Of a stretch of 7,203 nucleotides of DNA, positions 1 through 5,740 are shown piece by piece. Both the position numbers and the translations under genes were made by a program. This DNA comes from Pseudomonadota bacterium (lineage in GTDB: Bacteria > Desulfobacterota > Desulfobacteria > Desulfobacterales > Desulfobacteraceae), in contig JAHJDU010000320.1 of assembly GCA_018812385.1 (NCBI GenBank), positions 1 through 7,203 of the forward strand, in the 5' to 3' direction. The stretch's first letter is position 1; every line of letters begins with the position of its first letter. The notes under the pieces are model-generated. The model had not been told where the DNA came from, did not search any database, and was given only the letters and a program-made list of their open reading frames with translations.

Positions 1-219
1 CCATTTAGCCAAAATGCCAACACTGCTGATAAAGAAGAACCTGGCCAGGGTATTTTAGTTGTGAACTATTATGAAATTTTCAAAAAAACCGGTTGGGCTC
101 TCACCCATATCATCCAGGCACCCTTGTCTTCAGAACGATTTAATGCAGGGGTTGTGGCAGCCATGCAGAAAAAAAAGATTCTCGGGGTTGTCAGCCGATA
201 TGTAATGATTCTAAGGTGA
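1..219 (+). CDS. 3' end of an unrecognised protein-coding gene (partial)
   Basis: Frame 1 is open from the first base to the TGA at 217-219, giving the last 72 residues of a protein whose start lies outside the window. The visible part has a polar, charged beginning (NTADKEEPGQG), then a mixed alpha/beta-looking stretch containing VVNYYEIFKKTGWALTHII and ending GVVSRYVMILR. I see no membrane segment, Cys/His cluster or catalytic motif, and I do not recognise the family. The stop lies 27 bases before the R'' box of the first attC-like site, the usual position of a cassette gene relative to its attC, so I read this as the upstream cassette's gene. Coding status is inferred from the uninterrupted frame and plausible composition; 72 codons without a stop is supportive but not proof. 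Confidence 0.6.
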   Translation, partial: PFSQNANTADKEEPGQGILVVNYYEIFKKTGWALTHIIQAPLSSERFNAGVVAAMQKKKILGVVSRYVMILR

Positions 220-246
220 AGCGTTCTTTGCGCTCTGTTGTTATTT

Positions 247-296
247 TTTCAACCGCAAAAATGAGCCGGATTTCACCGGTTATTTTCAGGTTGGGC
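247..296 (+). other. attC-like cassette recombination site 1
   Basis: R'' box TTTCAAC (247-253) and R' box GTTGGGC (290-296) flank an imperfect hairpin. AAAAT (258-262) pairs with ATTTT (282-286), G263 is unpaired, and AGCCGG (264-269) pairs with CCGGTT (276-281) with one G-T wobble around the loop ATTTCA. CAACC next to the hairpin also pairs with GGTTG. This order (R box, spacer, stem with extrahelical base, loop, stem, spacer, R box) is that of integron attC sites. It lies just after the stop at 219 and 24 bases before the next ribosome-binding site. R'' departs from RYYYAAC only at its first base. Confidence 0.72.
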
Positions 297-320
297 ATAA
301 AAACAAGAAGGAGGTTCAAA

Positions 321-587
321 ATGAAGCTTAATGTAAAAGCATTTTCACTTACTTGCGGATTACTTTGGGGTCTTGGTCTTTTCATACTGACTTGGTGGAT
401 TATTATTTTTGACGGAGCAACAGGGGAACCAACTTTAATTGGACGTCTTTATCGGGGCTATAGTATATCCGCATCTGGTAGTTTTATAGGCCTTATATGG
501 GCGTTTGTGGATGGTCTTATTGTTGGAGCGATCTTTGCTCGGCTCTATAATTTATTATCTAAGCGCAACTCAAGTGAGGAAACATAA
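321..587 (+). CDS. small two-helix membrane protein, holin-like
   Basis: The protein is 88 aa. The start at 321 is chosen because a strong Shine-Dalgarno AAGGAGG (308-314) sits six bases upstream; an earlier in-frame ATG at 216 would translate the attC hairpin and has no ribosome-binding site. There are two hydrophobic segments, roughly residues 8-30 (rich in W, L and I) and 51-78 (Gly-rich), joined by a short loop containing DGATGEPTLIGRLYRGY, with a charged C-terminal tail. From memory, this resembles short proteins annotated as bacteriophage holin in sulfate-reducing and related bacteria, but a lytic role is doubtful for an isolated cassette gene with no endolysin partner. It would sit in the inner membrane. 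The gene has no visible promoter between the attC and its start. The stop lies ten bases before a candidate R'' box, so gene and site make a compact cassette of about 360 bp. Confidence 0.8.
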   Translation: MKLNVKAFSLTCGLLWGLGLFILTWWIIIFDGATGEPTLIGRLYRGYSISASGSFIGLIWAFVDGLIVGAIFARLYNLLSKRNSSEET

Positions 588-596
588 ATTGATTTT

Positions 597-660
597 GCCT
601 AACTTCAGTTTGGAAAGAGACTGGCATTACGCTGCCGTTCCATCAAGCTCCTTGTTCGGT
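597..660 (+). other. candidate attC site 2 (divergent)
   Basis: GCCTAAC (597-603) matches the R'' consensus RYYYAAC exactly and begins ten bases after the stop of the holin-like gene. A possible R' is GTTCGGT (654-660). Between them the arms pair imperfectly: AG, TTG and GGAA at 607-615 can pair with TTCC, CAA and CT at 638-649 with bulges, and an inner stem GGCA/TGCC is at 623-635. The sequence differs from the CCGG-type hairpins of sites 1, 3, 6 and 7. The stem is weak, so this rests mainly on the R boxes and position. Confidence 0.42.
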
Positions 661-705
661 TCAAAAATAGCATACCTCACACTTTGAATGAAGGGGCCAA
701 TGGGC

Positions 706-870
706 ATGTTCAACACGATACTAGCTGATCTGACATGTGCCAAACGGGAAGAGATAGCCAAGGATTCAGAAATCCAGATTAAATGGCAAGAGCAGCCATT
801 TCGCATTCTTGATGTTTATCACAAGAGCATCTGCCCCAAAATCTTGGAGATAGAAAAGTGGGGACAGTGA
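706..870 (+). CDS. short hypothetical ORF, probably a degraded gene
   Basis: The frame gives 54 aa from the ATG at 706; in-frame ATGs at 688 and 700 would give 60 or 56 aa. A purine-rich AAGGGG at 692-697 lies nine bases before 706, which favours that start. The protein begins MFNTILADLTCAKREE and continues with a charged stretch containing SEIQIKWQEQ. The start resembles, from memory only, longer conserved hypothetical proteins of about 100 residues or more, often with Cys-x-x-Cys motifs, that begin MFNT and carry an EIQIKWQ-like segment; here only one cysteine remains in that region. If so, this copy is cut short by its stop at 868-870. No membrane segment is seen. 871-978 holds no further convincing coding sequence or attC. 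It may equally be a non-coding open frame. Confidence 0.35.
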   Translation: MFNTILADLTCAKREEIAKDSEIQIKWQEQPFRILDVYHKSICPKILEIEKWGQ

Positions 871-978
871 ACCCACAATTGCAACCGTCTGGTGACATGA
901 TTTTACAACTACGGTGGACCCCAAAGCCTGAACAGTTTCAATGCCAAAATAAGCTCTAAATTTTTTAGGAGATAAAAT

Positions 979-1260
979 ATGGATAGGAATGAAAAGCTTT
1001 CCGAACACTTTACTCTTGGAGAACTGATTCGATCGGAAATCGCTGAAAGAAAGGGCATAGACAATAATCCGCCGCAGGATTTAATTCCTAAGCTGAAGCG
1101 CATCTGTGAAAAAGTGTTGGAGGGTGCCGGTCTTCGCCCTGCCCTGAGATCGAACCCTTTACATGGGACATTTCATCAAAATGCACCGGATTTCACCGGT
1201 TATTTTGGTGTTCGGCACCTCCAGTATCGCAATGACCATATTAGTTTCACCGCTCGGTGA
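979..1260 (+). pseudogene. truncated M15-family peptidase, N-terminal fragment
   Basis: The start at 979 has a good ribosome-binding site (AGGAG, seven bases upstream). Residues 1-48 (KLSEHFTLGELIRSE, then an amphipathic helix ending CEKVLE) closely resemble the N-terminal region of short D-Ala-D-Ala carboxypeptidase-type M15 peptidases, which normally run to about 130-150 aa and cut peptidoglycan cross-bridge peptides. After residue 48 (about base 1122) similarity stops. The zinc and catalytic His/Asp motifs of the family are absent, and the frame continues through low-quality sequence, across the attC-like hairpin (1178-1206), to a TGA at 1258-1260 inside the first hip operator. The remaining product cannot be an active peptidase. 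The break at about 1122 looks like a deletion or recombination junction joining the gene to foreign sequence. Confidence 0.68.
1149..1216 (+). other. attC-like site 3, inside the broken M15 frame
   Basis: The hairpin at 1178-1206 is almost identical to that of site 1. AAAAT (1178-1182) pairs with ATTTT (1202-1206), G1183 is extrahelical, and ACCGG (1185-1189) pairs with CCGGT (1196-1200) around the same loop ATTTCA; C1184 faces T1201 unpaired. R' is GTTCGGC (1210-1216). The best R'' is ATCGAAC (1149-1155), which pairs CGAAC with GTTCG but lies farther away than usual. An alternative outer partner is GGTGCCG (1123-1129), which is complementary to CGGCACC (1213-1219). The left side therefore looks rearranged. 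Confidence 0.58.
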
Positions 1261-1261
1261 A
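1245..1261 (+). promoter_or_regulatory. hipBA operator O1
   Basis: TTCACCG (1246-1252) and CGGTGAA (1255-1261) form a perfect 7+7 inverted repeat around CT. It is the upstream member of three related palindromes and lies upstream of the -35 box, overlapping the stop codon of the broken M15 frame. HipB is the likely ligand, by analogy with autoregulated hipBA operons. Confidence 0.6.
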
Positions 1262-1266
1262 GAAAC

Positions 1267-1295
1267 TTGACAATCAACCAATTTAACTGTACTGT
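1267..1295 (+). promoter_or_regulatory. sigma70-type promoter of hipBA
   Basis: The -35 box TTGACA (1267-1272) matches consensus perfectly. A 17-bp spacer follows, then the -10 box TACTGT (1290-1295). Transcription should start near 1302, giving a leader of about 45 nt before hipB. The -10 box lies inside operator O2, so repressor binding there should block polymerase. This is one of only two convincing promoters in the window; the other precedes the second toxin-antitoxin remnant. Confidence 0.75.
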
Positions 1296-1298
1296 GAA
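1282..1298 (+). promoter_or_regulatory. hipBA operator O2, overlapping the -10 box
   Basis: TTTAACTGTACTGTGAA differs from O3 at only two of 17 positions. It is an imperfect palindrome centred on the -10 box and starts exactly 37 bp after O1. Occupancy would directly occlude the promoter. Confidence 0.65.
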
Positions 1299-1318
1299 AT
1301 TTAACAAATATTCATGTT

Positions 1319-1335
1319 TTTAACCGTACGGTGAA
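1319..1335 (+). promoter_or_regulatory. hipBA operator O3, in the leader
   Basis: TTTAACCGTACGGTGAA contains the perfect 10-bp palindrome ACCGTACGGT with flanking TT and AA. It starts exactly 37 bp after O2 and ends 12 bases before the hipB start codon, downstream of the predicted transcription start. Confidence 0.65.
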
Positions 1336-1347
1336 TTCGAGGCGTGT

Positions 1348-1599
1348 ATGAAAGAGAATATACAATATCCGTATCATGTCCGCTTAGTTAAATATCTTGG
1401 AAAAGCTATTCAAGATACCAGGAAAAAGAAAAATATGAGGCAATCGGATTTAGCAGATATTACAGGGACAAGTGTGAAATTCATTAGTGATGTAGAAAGA
1501 GGGAAAGAGACGATTCAGATGGATAAAGCGTTTGCGCTGCTCCGCGCTTTAGGTCTAAAACTATATGTGACACCAGATTCGATAGAGACTGAAAAATGA
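1348..1599 (+). CDS. hipB: HipB-type antitoxin, XRE-family DNA-binding protein
   Basis: The protein is 83 aa, typical for HipB. It would neutralise the HipA kinase by complex formation and repress its own operon. The helix-turn-helix spans roughly residues 15-72: LGKAIQDTRKKKNM (helix 1), QSDLADITG (helix 2, 32-40), SVKFISDVERGK (recognition helix and the characteristic ERGK turn, 42-53), then LLRALGL (64-70), the usual XRE helix 5. The C-terminus is short and polar. The start has a modest GAGG ribosome-binding site (1338-1341) six bases upstream. The stop codon overlaps the hipA start as ATGA, implying translational coupling. Three 17-bp palindromes in the promoter are the likely binding sites. 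The identification rests on the HTH pattern and on the downstream hipA. Confidence 0.88.
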   Translation: MKENIQYPYHVRLVKYLGKAIQDTRKKKNMRQSDLADITGTSVKFISDVERGKETIQMDKAFALLRALGLKLYVTPDSIETEK

Positions 1600-2849
1600 A
1601 AGACCGGTTACAAGTTATATGGAATAAACGAGTAGTCGGCACATTAAACCGTCACCAAAAAGGCAGAGTCGTATTTCAATATTCTCAAGATTGGATAGAA
1701 AATGAATCTTCTCCTGTTTCCCTTTCACTTCCTTGTAGGAAAGAAAAATTTGCACCGGGTATCAGCACTGCTTTTTTTGAAAATCTTCTTCCGGAAAGCG
1801 ACACAAGAACAATATTAGCATTCCGTAACAGATTTGACAAAAAAGATACATATTCCTTTTTAGAAAACTTTGGAGAAGATTGTGCAGGCGCACTTTCTAT
1901 CATACCTGGAGATCAGAAGCCTGATTTCACCCCTGGTCAATATGAAAACATTACACAAGAATTAATAGACGCTCTTGATAAAATACTGGTTGATCCGGAG
2001 AAATATAAATTATATCCGGAAATGAAAAAGGCAAAACTATCCCTGGCCGGAGCACAGGACAAATTACCGGTTTATCTTAAGGGAACTCAATTTTATCTAC
2101 CGAAAAATTCAGGCTCTGCAACGACGCATATCATTAAACCCATTAATGCTGGCTTTACTGATATTCCAAGGAATGAAGCCTTTTGCATGGAACTGGCACA
2201 GCGATCAGGTTTTCCAATTCCAAATTCAAGAATAATGAAAATTGGTGGTCATGAGTTATTTGTCGTGGATCGATATGATCGTCAGGTATTTAACAAAGAA
2301 ATTGTTCGTATTCACCAAGAGGATTTTTGTCAAGCGATGGGGTATCCGGCTGAGCGGAAATATCAAGAGGCAGGCGGGCCCGGATTTGCAGAATGCAGAG
2401 AATTAATTGATGAATACTTGTCAAGTAAAGGTGTAACGAACAGGCTCCTGTTTATACGTATGATGATTTTTAATTATATTATTGGTAACCATGACGTCCA
2501 TGGTAAAAATTTTTCGATTTTACATAACAATGGGTTTGAGTTGGCACCCTTTTATGACTTAGTCTCGACTCAGGTGTATCCTTTGGATAATAAATTTGCA
2601 ATGGCGATTGGACAAACTTTCAGGCTCGACCGGATTAAAGGTCATTCTTTTGAGATGTTTGCCAAGGACATGAATGTCCGGCCAAATCTATTGAAAACAT
2701 TAACAAAAGAAATATGTGGGGCTGTGGAAAAAGAATTGAATGGCCTAATATTGGCACATGAGAAAAACTATGGTGAGGCTAAGATATATAAAGATTTAAA
2801 TGAAGTTATAAAATCGAACATAACTCAGTTGCAACATTTTTTCAGATAG
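1596..2849 (+). CDS. hipA: HipA-type serine/threonine protein kinase toxin
   Basis: The protein is 417 aa, close to the roughly 440 of E. coli HipA, and not split into the short HipS/HipT form. Residues 1-105 form the N-terminal HipA subdomain (FENLLPESDTR at 61-71, NFGEDCAGALSIIP at 91-104). The kinase part contains the phosphorylatable Ser loop KLSLAGAQDK (147-156, S149 corresponding to E. coli S150), TTHIIKP with the ATP-contacting lysine K181, VVDRYDR (223-229), GGPG (260-263), the catalytic loop IIGNHDVHGKNFS (295-307, catalytic D300 and N305), and the metal-binding D321 in APFYD. All key residues are present, so the toxin should be active. Known HipA kinases inactivate a glutamyl-tRNA synthetase and related targets, causing growth arrest and tolerance; the target here cannot be told. 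It overlaps hipB by four bases. No terminator is obvious beyond the attC-like hairpin after 2899. Confidence 0.93.
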   Translation: MKDRLQVIWNKRVVGTLNRHQKGRVVFQYSQDWIENESSPVSLSLPCRKEKFAPGISTAFFENLLPESDTRTILAFRNRFDKKDTYSFLENFGEDCAGALSIIPGDQKPDFTPGQYENITQELIDALDKILVDPEKYKLYPEMKKAKLSLAGAQDKLPVYLKGTQFYLPKNSGSATTHIIKPINAGFTDIPRNEAFCMELAQRSGFPIPNSRIMKIGGHELFVVDRYDRQVFNKEIVRIHQEDFCQAMGYPAERKYQEAGGPGFAECRELIDEYLSSKGVTNRLLFIRMMIFNYIIGNHDVHGKNFSILHNNGFELAPFYDLVSTQVYPLDNKFAMAIGQTFRLDRIKGHSFEMFAKDMNVRPNLLKTLTKEICGAVEKELNGLILAHEKNYGEAKIYKDLNEVIKSNITQLQHFFR

Positions 2850-2898
2850 ATATACAGTACAAGATACTTCACCTGCATTTTGAGGAGTGAAGATACTA

Positions 2899-2945
2899 TT
2901 CAAACAAAAAAATGCTGGCGGATAAACCGCAGATTTTCATGAACC
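2899..2945 (+). other. attC-like hairpin site 4, R' degenerate
   Basis: AAAAT (2909-2913) pairs with ATTTT (2933-2937). G2914 is extrahelical as in sites 1, 3, 6 and 7. CTG (2915-2917) pairs with CAG (2930-2932), G2918 is bulged, and CGG (2919-2921) pairs with CCG (2927-2929) around ATAAA. The stem architecture is the same as the CCGG-type sites but the inner sequence is different. TTCAAAC (2899-2905) serves as an R''-like box. The R' position holds GAACCAG, not GTT, so the site may be inactive. It lies 50 bases after the hipA stop. Confidence 0.5.
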
Positions 2946-3043
2946 AGGACACCGGGCGCGGGATGGACAATCGACTGATTATACGTTACCGCTGAAGCTT
3001 TAGCAGCGCAGCAGCATAACCTTCGTTAATGCGAGGTATATAT

Positions 3044-3565
3044 ATGGATAAAGATAGTACACTACTTTCTGCGACTGATTGGTTTAATGAAGGTTTAAGA
3101 TGTTTCAACAAACCGGACGGGATTGGTGCTGTCCGGGCATTCGAGGCAGTTGTCAAGATAAATCCTGCTTATCGTCACGAGGATGGTGACAACCCCTACT
3201 TCTATCTGGGCAAGATTTCCGAAATCGAAGGACGGATCGGCGACGCGATTATGCTTTACTCGCGCGCTTTGAAACTGGACCCGTATGACGAGGAGAGCCT
3301 TATCGGCCGGGGAAGTTGTTATACTGTTAAAAAGAATCATGAAGTTGCCGTGGCCGATTTCAAAAAGGTATTGGATATTCCACCTGAAAGCAGGAATGCA
3401 CCGCTGCAGGATGTGCTGTATGCCATTGCGGAAAACTACCGCCAGCAAAAGGATTTTCCAAATGCACTTCATTGGGGAGAAAAAGCACTTTCGGAAGACC
3501 CTGGTAATTATCGACATCGGGAATTGGTTGCCGATGTCAAAAAACAGATGCGGGACGTTCCTTAA
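3044..3565 (+). CDS. tetratricopeptide-repeat (TPR) protein
   Basis: The protein is 173 aa. The start at 3044 is preferred over the in-frame ATG at 3029 because GAGG (3033-3036) lies seven bases before it. The chain consists of helical TPR units: about residues 8-41 (WFNEGLRCF, AVRAFEAVVKINP), 51-80 (PYFYLGKISEIEGRIGDAI, then LYSRALKLDP), 83-114 (EESLIGRGSCY, AVADFKKVL) and 124-153 (VLYAIAENYRQQKDFPNAL, then EKALSEDP). The AL-LDP and A-NY spacing is typical of the family. There is no signal peptide or membrane helix, so it is probably cytoplasmic and mediates protein-protein contact; the partner is unknown. It stands alone between two attC-like sites, and GC content appears higher than in hipBA, suggesting a different origin. 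3566-3679 downstream shows nothing convincing. Confidence 0.82.
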   Translation: MDKDSTLLSATDWFNEGLRCFNKPDGIGAVRAFEAVVKINPAYRHEDGDNPYFYLGKISEIEGRIGDAIMLYSRALKLDPYDEESLIGRGSCYTVKKNHEVAVADFKKVLDIPPESRNAPLQDVLYAIAENYRQQKDFPNALHWGEKALSEDPGNYRHRELVADVKKQMRDVP

Positions 3566-3679
3566 AATTCTTTTATAGGTCATGTGCGGCCACTATCGCC
3601 GCTGTCCTTAAAGGCCATGATAGCCCATCGGGAGAATGTATTGAATTTGAAGATAATTGATCCATATTTCATATGACAA

Positions 3680-3739
3680 GTGCTAACAAATTGCTGCTCC
3701 CGACACGGCTTCACCGCGCCGGAGAGCTTAGCGTTCATA
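3680..3739 (+). other. attC site 5, classical 60-bp architecture
   Basis: This is the best attC in the window. The R'' side is GTGCTAAC (3680-3687), followed by spacer AAATT (5 nt). L'' is GCTGCTCC (3693-3700), which pairs with L' GGAGAGC (3721-3727), leaving G3696 extrahelical. The inner stem is CGG (3706-3708) with CCG (3714-3716) around CTTCA. Spacer TTAGC (5 nt) precedes R' GTTCATA (3733-3739). Both spacers have the same length, and the stem carries a single extrahelical base, as in the sites recognised by IntI on the folded bottom strand. Its sequence is unrelated to the CCGG-type sites, pointing to a separately acquired cassette (the TPR gene). Confidence 0.75.
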
Positions 3740-3770
3740 ACAGATCAATGCACAAAAAGGAGGGGGAAAT

Positions 3771-4826
3771 ATGGAAATACGAGAAGCCATCCCGGATGAT
3801 AATGATGCCTTACAATTCCTTCAATCCAAATGCCCACAAGGTACTGATCTTGTTGCTACTGCAATCAATACGCCTGACTTCTTCTCAAGGGCCAAAGCAT
3901 ATGAAATGTATAAAGTTTATGTTGCATGTGACGGGAATCAAATTTTAGGTTCAACAGCCTGTGGTTTCAAAAATGTAATTGTGAATGGCAAAATTAAACT
4001 GGTTGGTTATGGATTTCAGGCTTTTGTTGCGCCTGAATCCCGCCGATTAGGGGTAGCCAGTAAACTTCACCAACATCGTGAAGAATATGCGGCTCAGCAA
4101 GGAGCCTCTTTGTTTTATACTTTGGTTATCGAAAAAAATATTCCAGCGATGCGCTATATAGAACGCAGAGGTTTTTATCTTTATCGCACTATTATAATGC
4201 CAGGATTGGCAATATATAAAAAAATGAACACTGCAACCGAAAAACAGGTTAGGGCAGCCCGAGAAGAAGATCTTGGTGCATTGGTCGCGTTGGCAAATAA
4301 AACATGGCAGAACTATGAAATGCATGAACCGCTTTCTGCTGAGGTGTTGTCTTCATCTATCAAACGAACTCCAGGATACGATATTGGCAATTTTTTAATC
4401 TTGGAGGAGAACGGTGAAATTTTAGCTTTTCTGGGCTACCTAGACTGGGCTCAAGTGATGAAAATCACGGTAGATGCTACTAGTTCAAAAATGAAAATGA
4501 TGGGAGTGTTGCTTAAATTTATCGGTTTATTCAAACTCATGCCTACAATGATAAAACCTGGGGATACATTAGAACAAATTATTGTTACCCTCTCAGGATT
4601 TAATGACCCGGCTCATTTATCACTACTGCTAAAACATTTAAATAATCAAATGCTTGAGAAAGGTGTTGATTTTCTTTTTTGCGTCTGTGACCCGCACAAT
4701 CCAATGTTAAAGAGTCTGAAAGGATTTGTGCGCATTGACACGGCAATAAACATTTACATTAAGGATCTTCAAAAAGGAAAATTGGATGCAACAAAGCCGG
4801 TATTCATCAGCGGTGTCGATATGTAA
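3771..4826 (+). CDS. tandem-domain GNAT N-acetyltransferase
   Basis: The protein is 351 aa and starts behind a very strong AGGAGGGGG ribosome-binding site 31 bases after the attC R' box, with no promoter in between. The N-terminal GNAT domain (about 1-152) opens with EIREAIPDDND and holds the acetyl-CoA pyrophosphate loop FVAPESRRLGVASKL (85-99, fitting R-x-x-G-x-A at 91-96), then NIPAMRYIERRGF (123-135), the usual motif B region. A second, weaker GNAT-like half (about 160-340) restarts with VRAAREEDLGALVALA, has LILEENGEILAFLGY (209-223), VTLSGFNDPAHLSLLL (272-287) and ends around SLKGFVRIDTAINIYI. That half lacks an obvious R-x-x-G-x-G/A loop, so it is probably structural or substrate-binding. 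The reaction is acetyl transfer from acetyl-CoA to an amine; the substrate (drug, small molecule or peptide) cannot be told. Cytoplasmic, no signal peptide. Confidence 0.86.
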   Translation: MEIREAIPDDNDALQFLQSKCPQGTDLVATAINTPDFFSRAKAYEMYKVYVACDGNQILGSTACGFKNVIVNGKIKLVGYGFQAFVAPESRRLGVASKLHQHREEYAAQQGASLFYTLVIEKNIPAMRYIERRGFYLYRTIIMPGLAIYKKMNTATEKQVRAAREEDLGALVALANKTWQNYEMHEPLSAEVLSSSIKRTPGYDIGNFLILEENGEILAFLGYLDWAQVMKITVDATSSKMKMMGVLLKFIGLFKLMPTMIKPGDTLEQIIVTLSGFNDPAHLSLLLKHLNNQMLEKGVDFLFCVCDPHNPMLKSLKGFVRIDTAINIYIKDLQKGKLDATKPVFISGVDM

Positions 4827-4871
4827 AAAATTAGCGAGGGGTGGTCTACGTTTGGCCCTTGCTTGAAATAA

Positions 4872-4923
4872 GCCCCAACAAGAAAAATGAACCGGTCGAG
4901 CCGGTTATTTTGAAATGTTCATG
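4872..4923 (+). other. attC site 6, CCGG type
   Basis: R'' is CCCCAAC (4873-4879) after a G, and R' is GTTCATG (4917-4923), nearly the same as the R' of site 5. The hairpin is the longest uninterrupted one of this type except site 7: AAAAT (4884-4888) pairs with ATTTT (4907-4911), G4889 is extrahelical, and AACCGG (4890-4895) pairs perfectly with CCGGTT (4901-4906) around TCGAG. It follows the acetyltransferase stop by 46 bases and precedes the nitroreductase start by 70. Confidence 0.72.
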
Positions 4924-4993
4924 GCGGCTTCACCGGGATATCACCGATCAAAAAAATTAGATGGAATTAAATCAATAAAGGAGAATAAATCAT

Positions 4994-5725
4994 ATGAACC
5001 AGGTGATTGATCTGTTGAAAAACCATCGCTCAATTCGAAAGTTTAAACCGGAAACGGTCAGCATTGAAAAAGTGCATGCCATTATTGAGGCGGCTGGCTG
5101 GGCAGCCACATCAAATTTTATTCAGGCCTATACTGTGATCCATGTAAAAAACAAAAAAACGCGAAAGCAGATTGCGGACCTTGCAGGCCCCCAGCCATGG
5201 GTAGAAACAAGTCCGCTGTTCCTTGTATTCTGTGCTGATTTAAAGAGAGCTCAAACTGCCTGTCTGTATGAAAACAAAGAGATGGTATCAGGGTATACCG
5301 AGCAGTTCATCATCTCCACGGTGGATGTAGCCCTTGCGGCTCAAAATGCTATGATCGCTGCTGAATCACTGGGTCTTGGTGGTGTTTATATTGGCGGTAT
5401 TCGGAATGATCCTGAGACCGTTTGTAAACTTTTGAAAATTCCTGATCATGTTTACCCGACTTTCGGCATGTGTCTTGGATACCCGGATGAAAACCAGGAA
5501 CAAAAACCAAGGCTGCCGGTCAGTATGGTCCTGAATGATGAGTACTACCAGGAGAGTAACACAGACCTGGAAAAGTACAATGCAATCTGTAAAGCTTATT
5601 ACCAAAACCGTTCCAATTCTTCCAGAGAAGATACATGGACACATCAGATATCGGTCATGATGACCAGTCCTGCACGTCCTCATATGAAAGCATTCTTAAA
5701 AAAAAGAGGTTTTGAATTCAAATAA
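4994..5725 (+). CDS. nfsA: oxygen-insensitive NADPH nitroreductase, NfsA type
   Basis: The protein is 243 aa, matching the 240 of E. coli NfsA and collinear with it from end to end. It should bind FMN as a cytoplasmic dimer and reduce nitroaromatics, quinones and similar compounds by two-electron transfer from NADPH. Signature features are the FMN-phosphate motif HRSIRKF with H11, R12, S13 and R15 at the same numbers as in E. coli; ATSNFIQAYTVI (38-49); QNAMIAAESLGLGGVYIGG (117-135); CLGYP (160-164); KPRLP (171-175); REDTW (211-215); and SPARP with R228, equivalent to the NADPH-contacting C-terminal arginine. AAGGAG (4978-4983) lies ten bases before the start, slightly long. It sits directly after an attC and before a strong terminator, with no clear promoter, consistent with a promoterless cassette gene. 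Confidence 0.93.
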   Translation: MNQVIDLLKNHRSIRKFKPETVSIEKVHAIIEAAGWAATSNFIQAYTVIHVKNKKTRKQIADLAGPQPWVETSPLFLVFCADLKRAQTACLYENKEMVSGYTEQFIISTVDVALAAQNAMIAAESLGLGGVYIGGIRNDPETVCKLLKIPDHVYPTFGMCLGYPDENQEQKPRLPVSMVLNDEYYQESNTDLEKYNAICKAYYQNRSNSSREDTWTHQISVMMTSPARPHMKAFLKKRGFEFK

Positions 5726-5740
5726 AACAGAATGATTTTT

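Noticed and set aside
216..320. N-terminal extension of the holin-like protein from the ATG at 216
   Set aside because: It would translate the attC hairpin as protein and has no ribosome-binding site; the ATG at 321 has AAGGAGG at ideal spacing.
766..1008. 80-aa open frame on the minus strand
   Set aside because: It overlaps the start of the M15 fragment and the ORF at 706, shows no recognisable family and lacks a clear ribosome-binding site; best explained as a shadow.
1190..1261. TTTCACCG shared by the attC loop/stem and by hip operator O1, as if O1 derived from an attC
   Set aside because: The match is only eight bases, and the operators form their own evenly spaced series; coincidence is more likely.
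3095..3583. 162-aa minus-strand frame opposite the TPR gene
   Set aside because: The + strand frame has clear TPR periodicity and a ribosome-binding site; the opposite frame has neither.
3566..3679. Inverted repeat CTATC/GATAG after the TPR gene as a terminator
   Set aside because: The stem is only five pairs with a long loop and no following T-run.
5366..5683. 105-aa minus-strand frame opposite nfsA
   Set aside because: It lies entirely inside a gene collinear with NfsA; its composition is that of an antisense shadow.
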